A stretch of DNA of 8,817 bases, from contig PWFE01000106.1 of NCBI GenBank assembly GCA_003554115.1, positions 1-8,817 on the forward strand, read 5' to 3'. This stretch comes from Haloferacaceae archaeon (lineage in GTDB: Archaea; Halobacteriota; Halobacteria; Halobacteriales; Haloferacaceae). Below, one piece after another: positions 4,290 through 8,817 of this stretch. Made by a program: the position numbers and the translations under genes. The notes beneath the pieces were generated by a model, which was not told the DNA's origin, did not search any database, and worked only from the letters and a program-made list of their open reading frames with translations. Numbering within the stretch: position 1 is the stretch's first letter; every line of letters starts with the position of its first letter.

Positions 4290-6836
4290 ATGGAGTACCA
4301 CGAGGCGGCAGACTTCTGTTTCGATCTCCGCCGTTTCTCGGTTCGCCCCGGTACGGAGTCGGTCAGAGCCCTCCGTGAGCAGCTCGACGAACCCGGCACA
4401 GACGTGCCGTTCGTCCAAGTTGCCGGCTCGAACGGCAAAGGCAGCACGGCCAAGATGCTTGAGTCAATCCTCAGAGAAAGTGGGCTGTCGGTCGGCCTCT
4501 ATACGTCGCCGCATCTCACCGCACTCGACGAACGTATTCAGGTCGACGGTCGGCCGATCACGGCGAGTGCGATCACCGAGTACATCGAACGCGTCAAACC
4601 TTGGCTGGTCGATCGTGCCGCAGCCGGTGAGCCACTCACGTTTTTCGAGGTGGTCACGATGATGGGCATCTGGTATTTCGACCGCGAAGACGTCGATGTG
4701 GCTGTCCTGGAGGTCGGCCTCGGCGGCGAGTTCGATGCCACGAGCGTCGTCGATCCAATTGCCAGCTGTGTCACCACGGTCACGCTCGAACACACCGAGG
4801 TTCTCGGCGACACAATCGAAGAAATCGCCCGGACGAAAGCCAAAGTCGCCCCCAGTGACCGCCCGCTGGTGACCGGCGCGACAGGTGTGGCACGCGAAAC
4901 GCTTGCTGACGATGCCGGCGAGATTCTGACAGTCGATACAGCGACAGCCACCGGAGCCCCAACTGAGGCTGCCAGCGAACCCGACACAGTCGTCGACTGT
5001 ACGGTGAGCTACGAGGGCAGAGTCAATCACACCGAAGCACGCGCAAGCCTCACGTTGGGCAAGCGCCTCACAGACTCCGAGCCGTGGGGCGACTTCGGCG
5101 TGACAACGCTCGATGTTCGATTTCCCCTGCTCGGCGCACATCAGGCCCGAAACGCCGGGATTGCGACCCTGCTGGCCGGCCAGGTTGTCGATGCACTCGC
5201 TACTGACAAAAAAATTGCCTTCTCGCCGTCGACAATTGGCCGCGGGCTCCGTAACGCCCACTGGCCGGGGCGTTTCGAGGTAATGGGTAAAGAACCACTT
5301 ACCGTCCTGGATGGCGCGCACAACCCGGCCGCAACCCAGAGTCTGGCCGAGACGCTTTCGACATTCGAGTACGACGACCTGCATCTCGTTTTCGGTGTGA
5401 TGGGCGACAAGGAGTACGTCGAGATGATCGAGACGCTGCCAACGCCCACGTCGGTGATCACCTGTCGGCCCAACCTCGAACGCGCCGAAGATCCGGAAGT
5501 GCTCGCTCGTGTGTTCGAAAACAAGGACATTGGGAACGTGACCGTTGGCGGCTCGGTTGCCGACGCGCTCAATAAAGCCCGCGAGCAGGTCGACGACGAT
5601 GACTGCTTGCTGGTCTGTGGCTCGCTGTTTGCGGTCGGCGAGGCCCGCTCGGCGATGGTCCGACGAGCAGTTCCAAAACGCGTCGAGACCACAGCCCAGG
5701 CCCACTCGGTGTTGTCAACAGCGCATGTCGAATCGGAAAAACAGGCTCTCCACGCCGAGCGAGCCGTCCACCGAACCGTTCGGCTCAACCTAGAGGGTAG
5801 ACAGGCCACCGTCGTCGAGCGTGAACTCCGCTCGCTCGGCGGCGACTGTGCCGTCTCCGGCCTCACGGCGGCGGGCGAACTCCACGACATCGTCTGTTCG
5901 GGAACACTCGCCCAGTTCCGCCAGCTAACAGATACCCTCGCAGAGGAGCCGTTCGGCCTCTCGGGTGTCGCCGACGAACTCCGTCGACGGGTCGGCATCC
6001 AAACAGACCGCACCACCGACGGCAACCAGTATCCGTGGGACGACCGCACCGCCGTGATGGGGATACTCAACGTCACACCGGACAGTTTCCACGACGGCGG
6101 CGAATTTTTCGACCGTGAGGCTGCCATCGAAGGAGCCACACAACTGGTCGAAGCGGGCGCGGATATCATCGACATCGGCGGCGAGAGCACCCGTCCTGGA
6201 GCCAACCCGGTGAGCGTCGACGACGAGATCAACCGCGTCGTCCCCGTCATCGAGGCCATCGCCGATCTCGATGTCTGGATCTCAGTCGACACCCGCAAAG
6301 CGGCGGTCGCTGAGGCTGCACTCGATGCCGGCGCGGATATCCTCAACGATGTGGCCGGCCTCGAAGACCCTGAAATGCGGTTTCTCGCTGCCGACCGCGA
6401 AGTACCCGTGATCGTCATGCACTCGATTGACACTCCAGTGGTCCCTGACAAGCAAATCGACTACGAGGATGTCGTCGAAGACGTGATTCGCACACTCAAC
6501 GAGCGTGTGGTTCTGGCTGAGAAGGCAGGTATCCCACGGGAGCGAATTATCGTCGACCCAGGTCTCGGCTTCGGCAAAACCGCCACCGAGAGCTTCGAGT
6601 TGCTTGGCCGACTTGATGAGTTCGACGCGCTGGGCTGTCCAGTGCTTGTCGGCCACTCACACAAATCCATGTTTGACCACGTCGACCGCACACCCGACGA
6701 CAGACGCGAAGCAACTGTCGCAGCAACCGCGCTCGCGGCCGACCGCGGAGCCAATATCGTCCGCGTCCATGATGTGGCCGAAAACCGTGCCGCCGTCGAC
6801 GTCCAGAGCGCGGTCGACGCCGCCCGACAGGAGTGA
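4290..6836 (+). CDS. folCP: FolC-FolP fusion: folylpolyglutamate/dihydrofolate synthase and dihydropteroate synthase
   Basis: A fused folate enzyme of 848 residues from the ATG at 4290. Numbering below counts from the in-frame ATG at 4281; subtract 3 for this start. FolC (about 1-456) is a Mur-ligase-like ATP enzyme that adds glutamate to dihydropteroate/folate: P-loop GSNGKGST (49-56), EVGLGGEFDATS, and DGAHNP (344-349) opening the glutamate-ligase domain. A module of about 135 residues follows. FolP (about 593-end) joins the pterin diphosphate to p-aminobenzoate: MGILNVTPDSF (593-603), DIGGESTRPGA (631-641), VDTRKA, DILNDVAG, VDPGLGFGK (758-766), GHSHKS (791-796) and RVH (828-830). Both active sites look complete. 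The start at 4281 is rejected because it would precede the predicted transcription start. Known: FolCP fusions occur in haloarchaea. The gene is divergent from glyA and heads a run with rnp3. Confidence 0.95.
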   Translation: MEYHEAADFCFDLRRFSVRPGTESVRALREQLDEPGTDVPFVQVAGSNGKGSTAKMLESILRESGLSVGLYTSPHLTALDERIQVDGRPITASAITEYIERVKPWLVDRAAAGEPLTFFEVVTMMGIWYFDREDVDVAVLEVGLGGEFDATSVVDPIASCVTTVTLEHTEVLGDTIEEIARTKAKVAPSDRPLVTGATGVARETLADDAGEILTVDTATATGAPTEAASEPDTVVDCTVSYEGRVNHTEARASLTLGKRLTDSEPWGDFGVTTLDVRFPLLGAHQARNAGIATLLAGQVVDALATDKKIAFSPSTIGRGLRNAHWPGRFEVMGKEPLTVLDGAHNPAATQSLAETLSTFEYDDLHLVFGVMGDKEYVEMIETLPTPTSVITCRPNLERAEDPEVLARVFENKDIGNVTVGGSVADALNKAREQVDDDDCLLVCGSLFAVGEARSAMVRRAVPKRVETTAQAHSVLSTAHVESEKQALHAERAVHRTVRLNLEGRQATVVERELRSLGGDCAVSGLTAAGELHDIVCSGTLAQFRQLTDTLAEEPFGLSGVADELRRRVGIQTDRTTDGNQYPWDDRTAVMGILNVTPDSFHDGGEFFDREAAIEGATQLVEAGADIIDIGGESTRPGANPVSVDDEINRVVPVIEAIADLDVWISVDTRKAAVAEAALDAGADILNDVAGLEDPEMRFLAADREVPVIVMHSIDTPVVPDKQIDYEDVVEDVIRTLNERVVLAEKAGIPRERIIVDPGLGFGKTATESFELLGRLDEFDALGCPVLVGHSHKSMFDHVDRTPDDRREATVAATALAADRGANIVRVHDVAENRAAVDVQSAVDAARQE
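6830..6836 (+). promoter_or_regulatory. Shine-Dalgarno-like site for rnp3
   Basis: GGAGTGA overlaps the folCP stop codon and ends 3 bases before the rnp3 ATG at 6840. The GGAG core is 6 bases from that ATG, good spacing for 16S rRNA pairing. It supports translation of rnp3 as an internal gene of a folCP-headed mRNA. Confidence 0.5.
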
Positions 6837-6839
6837 GTA

Positions 6840-7571
6840 ATGACTGATTACTATGAAGTAGTCACTGCCTACCCCGAGGGGTCAAGCACCGTCAGCCGGT
6901 ATGCCAAGACCGCCGCAGAGTACGGCTACGACGGCATTGTCGTCCGCACCCGAGAGGCCGACTACGATCAAGAAGCGATCGCCAAAACGTACGATATCGA
7001 TGTTGTCACCGGAATCGAGATTGCGGCCACCAACCCAGACAGCATTTCTGGATCGATTGGGAACTTTCGGGCCGACTGTACGCTCCTGTTGGTCCAGGGC
7101 GGAACCAACGCGAGCAATCGATACGCCGTCGAACAGGACCGAGTCGACGTACTCACCCGACCGATGGCTGGCGACGGCGATTTTAATCACGTGCTGGCAC
7201 GGGCAGCCACCACCCATGGCGTTCGTATCGAGTTCGATTTCGGCCCTGTTCTCCGGGAGACGGGCGGCAAGCGCGTCCAGGCGCTTCGTGACCTCCGCAA
7301 ACTCCGCGAGCTTGTTGAGTACTACGGGACTCCATACGTCGTCAGCGCGAGTCCGACCAGTCACTTGCATCTCCGCGCACCCAGAGAGCTGGTCGCTGTT
7401 GGCGAGCAAATCGGCTTTTCTGCCGACCAGATCGAACGGGGCCTCGCCGAGTGGGGTCGACTCGCCGAGCGCAACCGACAGCGTGCCGACGACTCGTTTG
7501 TCGAACCCGGCGTGCGGCGAGGGCGATACGACGAACAGAGCCCGGAATCAAAACGCGAGGACACAAAATGA
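6840..7571 (+). CDS. rnp3: RNase P protein component 3 (Rpp30 homologue)
   Basis: A protein subunit of archaeal RNase P, the ribonucleoprotein that removes the 5' leader of pre-tRNA. It has 243 residues. Seen: the pattern of the TIM-barrel-like Rpp30 family, with the first strand and helix (YYEVVTAYPEG ... RYAKTAAEYGYDGIVVR, 4-36), V-T-G-I-E-I (56-61), DVLTRP (103-108), the segment VRIEFDFGPVLRETGGKRVQALRDLRKLRELVEYYGTPYVVSA (128-170, described here by its ends and key residues E131, R139, R145 and R150), and the RAPRELVAVGEQIG signature (179-192). A charged tail with SFVEPGVRRGRY ends the protein. Known: Rpp30 pairs with Pop5 to activate the catalytic RNA. Its stop overlaps the start of the Pop5 gene by 4 bases, and it begins 3 bases after folCP. 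Confidence 0.93.
   Translation: MTDYYEVVTAYPEGSSTVSRYAKTAAEYGYDGIVVRTREADYDQEAIAKTYDIDVVTGIEIAATNPDSISGSIGNFRADCTLLLVQGGTNASNRYAVEQDRVDVLTRPMAGDGDFNHVLARAATTHGVRIEFDFGPVLRETGGKRVQALRDLRKLRELVEYYGTPYVVSASPTSHLHLRAPRELVAVGEQIGFSADQIERGLAEWGRLAERNRQRADDSFVEPGVRRGRYDEQSPESKREDTK
7557..7560 (+). promoter_or_regulatory. Shine-Dalgarno-like GAGG for rnp2
   Basis: GAGG lies inside the end of rnp3, 7 bases before the rnp2 ATG at 7568. Spacing is right for ribosome binding. With the ATGA stop/start overlap it suggests coupled translation of the two subunits. Confidence 0.4.
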
Positions 7572-8047
7572 AACATCTTCCCAAACACATCCGGCCGCGC
7601 TGGCGGTATCTCGCGGTCGGCATCGAATCAACGCCCGACGCCGAGATCGACCGTGGAGCTTTCCAGCGGGAGTTGTGGTATGCCGCAGGGAATCTGTTAG
7701 GCGATCCAGGAAGTGCCGACACCGATCTCACGGTCTATAGTTTCGCATTCGAAGCGGGCGCGGGCGAGGCAATCATCCGCGTTCGGCGGGGCGAGACCGA
7801 CCGCGCTCGCGCCGCAGTGGCCTGCGTTAGCGCGGTCGACGGCGAGCCGGTCGGCGTTGTCGTTCGGGGGATTTCCGGGACAGTGCGTGCCTGTGAGGAA
7901 AGGTATTTAGGAGACCGGACCGGAGATTTCGAGCAGAGACACGTGGTATTCACCGAGGCCACTCGTCAAGCAGTTTCGCGAGACGACGCGGTCGAAGTCT
8001 CGCTGCCGAGTGGGTTCGTGAGTGCGACGGAACTCGATTTCGAGTGA
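7568..8047 (+). CDS. rnp2: RNase P protein component 2 (Pop5 homologue)
   Basis: A protein subunit of archaeal RNase P and the partner of Rpp30. It has 159 residues from the ATG at 7568. The open frame extends upstream to an ATG at 7451, but that part overlaps rnp3, and the Pop5 pattern begins at the chosen start with KHLPKHIRPRWRYLAVGIES. Further family features are a helix with FQRELWYAAGNLLGDPG, the strand region LTVYSFAFEAGAGEAIIRVRRG, a helix ARAAVACVSAVDG, and GISGTVRACEERYL near residue 100-115, the Pop5 SGT signature. The last about 45 residues form an acidic extension, as often seen in haloarchaeal copies. Known: a Pop5-Rpp30 complex contacts the RNase P catalytic domain. The 4-base overlap with rnp3 suits one-to-one synthesis. 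Confidence 0.93.
   Translation: MKHLPKHIRPRWRYLAVGIESTPDAEIDRGAFQRELWYAAGNLLGDPGSADTDLTVYSFAFEAGAGEAIIRVRRGETDRARAAVACVSAVDGEPVGVVVRGISGTVRACEERYLGDRTGDFEQRHVVFTEATRQAVSRDDAVEVSLPSGFVSATELDFE
7904..7910 (+). promoter_or_regulatory. Possible internal promoter for psmA inside rnp2
   Basis: TATTTAG, preceded by a purine-rich GGAAAGG, lies within the rnp2 coding sequence. Used as a TATA box it would give a psmA transcript with a leader of about 120 bases. This would let proteasome subunit supply be set apart from the RNase P genes. It is a sequence resemblance only. Confidence 0.15.
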
Positions 8048-8054
8048 GACATAT

Positions 8055-8813
8055 ATGCAGGGACAAGCCCAACAGCAGGCGTACGACCGCGGCATCACCA
8101 TCTTCTCGCCGGACGGTCGACTCTACCAGGTCGAATACGCCCGCGAAGCAGTCAAACGCGGATCAGCCTCCATCGGCGTCCGGACCACGGAGGGAGTCGT
8201 ACTGCTCGCAGACAAACGCAGCCATTCGCCGCTTATGGAGCCCGAGAGTATCGAAAAGCTCCATAAGGCCGACGACCACGTCGGTATCGCCTCGGCGGGC
8301 CACGTCGCCGACGCCCGCCAACTGATCGATTTTGCCCGTCGACAAGCCCAGGTCAACCGCTTGCGGTACGGCGAAGCGATGGGTGTCGAGACGCTGACAA
8401 AAACGGTCACCGACTACATCCAGCAGTACACCCAGATCGGCGGCGCACGACCGTTCGGTGTCGCACTCGTCGTTGGCGGCATCGAAAACGGCGAGCCGCG
8501 ACTGTTCGAGACCGACCCCTCGGGGACGCCCTACGAGTGGAAAGCCCTCGCCATCGGCGAAAACCGCAAGGAGATCCGTACGTATCTCGAAGAGCGATAC
8601 ACAGAAGAGCTCACCCTCGATGAGGGGATCGAACTCGCCTTGAGCGCGCTCTCCGAGGCAACCGACGAACTGCTTGAACCCGACGGACTCGGATTGGCAA
8701 CGATTACGGTCGAAGACGAAGCCTACCAGCAGTACTCGGTCGACGAACTCGAAGCCGTTCTTCACGAGTACGAGCTACTGGCGAGCGACGAAAGCGACGA
8801 AGACGACGAGTAG
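8055..8813 (+). CDS. psmA: 20S proteasome alpha subunit PsmA
   Basis: Structural and gating subunit of the 20S proteasome; seven copies form each outer ring, dock the PAN/Cdc48-type ATPases and control substrate entry. It has 252 residues, complete. Seen: the alpha-subunit signature YDRGITIFSPDGRLYQVEYAREA (residues 10-32; the gate residues are Y10-D11-R12), K68 in ESIEKLH at the position of the Thermoplasma K66 that receives ATPase HbYX tails, AGHVADARQLIDFAR, QQYTQIGGARPFGV and DPSGTPYEWKA. There is no N-terminal threonine nucleophile and no propeptide, so it is not a beta subunit. The acidic tail SDESDEDDE is typical of halophiles. It begins Met-Gln; I recall the Haloferax alpha subunit with this start being N-terminally acetylated. 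The gene starts 7 bases after rnp2. Haloarchaea often carry a second alpha paralogue, which could not be judged here. Confidence 0.97.
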   Translation: MQGQAQQQAYDRGITIFSPDGRLYQVEYAREAVKRGSASIGVRTTEGVVLLADKRSHSPLMEPESIEKLHKADDHVGIASAGHVADARQLIDFARRQAQVNRLRYGEAMGVETLTKTVTDYIQQYTQIGGARPFGVALVVGGIENGEPRLFETDPSGTPYEWKALAIGENRKEIRTYLEERYTEELTLDEGIELALSALSEATDELLEPDGLGLATITVEDEAYQQYSVDELEAVLHEYELLASDESDEDDE

Positions 8814-8817
8814 TCGA

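Noticed and set aside
4188..4418. N-terminal extension of GlyA
   Set aside because: The frame is open, but the SHMT homology and the TATA-like box both place the start at 4187. The extension would also run across the folCP promoter and 5' coding region.
5141..6451. 436-residue open frame on the minus strand opposite folCP (and another at 4464-5705)
   Set aside because: Both are antisense to the conserved FolC/FolP coding sequence. Their translations are rich in Ser, Arg and Thr with no known motif, as expected of shadow frames.
7451..7567. N-terminal extension of the Pop5 homologue
   Set aside because: It overlaps rnp3 in another frame, lacks Pop5 similarity, and is not needed because the ATG at 7568 gives a normal-length protein with a ribosome-binding site.
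1..8817. CRISPR arrays, insertion sequences, tRNA/rRNA genes, attachment sites, defence systems
   Set aside because: No direct-repeat/spacer pattern, transposase motif, terminal repeats or cloverleaf pattern was seen. Nearly all DNA is accounted for by housekeeping genes on typical haloarchaeal codon use.

Overview
The window looks like chromosomal DNA from a haloarchaeon (class Halobacteria). The proteins are acidic, the coding DNA is GC-rich with AT-rich promoter islands, and several genes have a TATA-like box about 25-28 bases before the start codon, the spacing of leaderless transcripts. The gene content also fits: archaeal RNase P proteins, a 20S proteasome alpha subunit, an amphi-Trp protein, and tetrahydrofolate enzymes including a FolC-FolP fusion, a combination typical of haloarchaea. 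No RNA gene, mobile element or CRISPR array was seen.

Layout. (1) Positions 11-777: a small PadR-like winged-helix regulator on the minus strand, divergent from an amphi-Trp protein gene on the plus strand, with a 203-bp shared AT-rich region. (2) Positions 778-1006: a 229-bp gap with a perfect 9-bp stem-loop, a smaller stem-loop, TATA-like sequences and clustered short inverted repeats. (3) Positions 1007-1990: two plus-strand genes for small cysteine-pair (probable zinc) proteins of unknown function. (4) Positions 1995-4187, minus strand: glyA (serine hydroxymethyltransferase) then folD (methylenetetrahydrofolate dehydrogenase/cyclohydrolase); folD converges on the preceding gene with a 4-bp gap. 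(5) Positions 4290-8813, plus strand: a tight four-gene run folCP - rnp3 (Rpp30) - rnp2 (Pop5) - psmA, with junctions of 3 bp, a 4-bp overlap and 7 bp.

How the genes work together. FolCP builds the pteroate and polyglutamate parts of the folate cofactor. GlyA charges it with a one-carbon unit from serine, and FolD interconverts that unit between the methylene, methenyl and formyl states. glyA and folCP are divergent across 102 bp, so cofactor synthesis and use could be coordinated there. Downstream of folCP lie two RNase P proteins (tRNA 5' processing) and the proteasome alpha subunit, which is the known archaeal RNase P-proteasome-exosome neighbourhood, here headed by a folate gene. Most of the window is housekeeping. 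The least explained parts are the 778-1006 gap, the module between FolC and FolP, and the two small cysteine-pair proteins.
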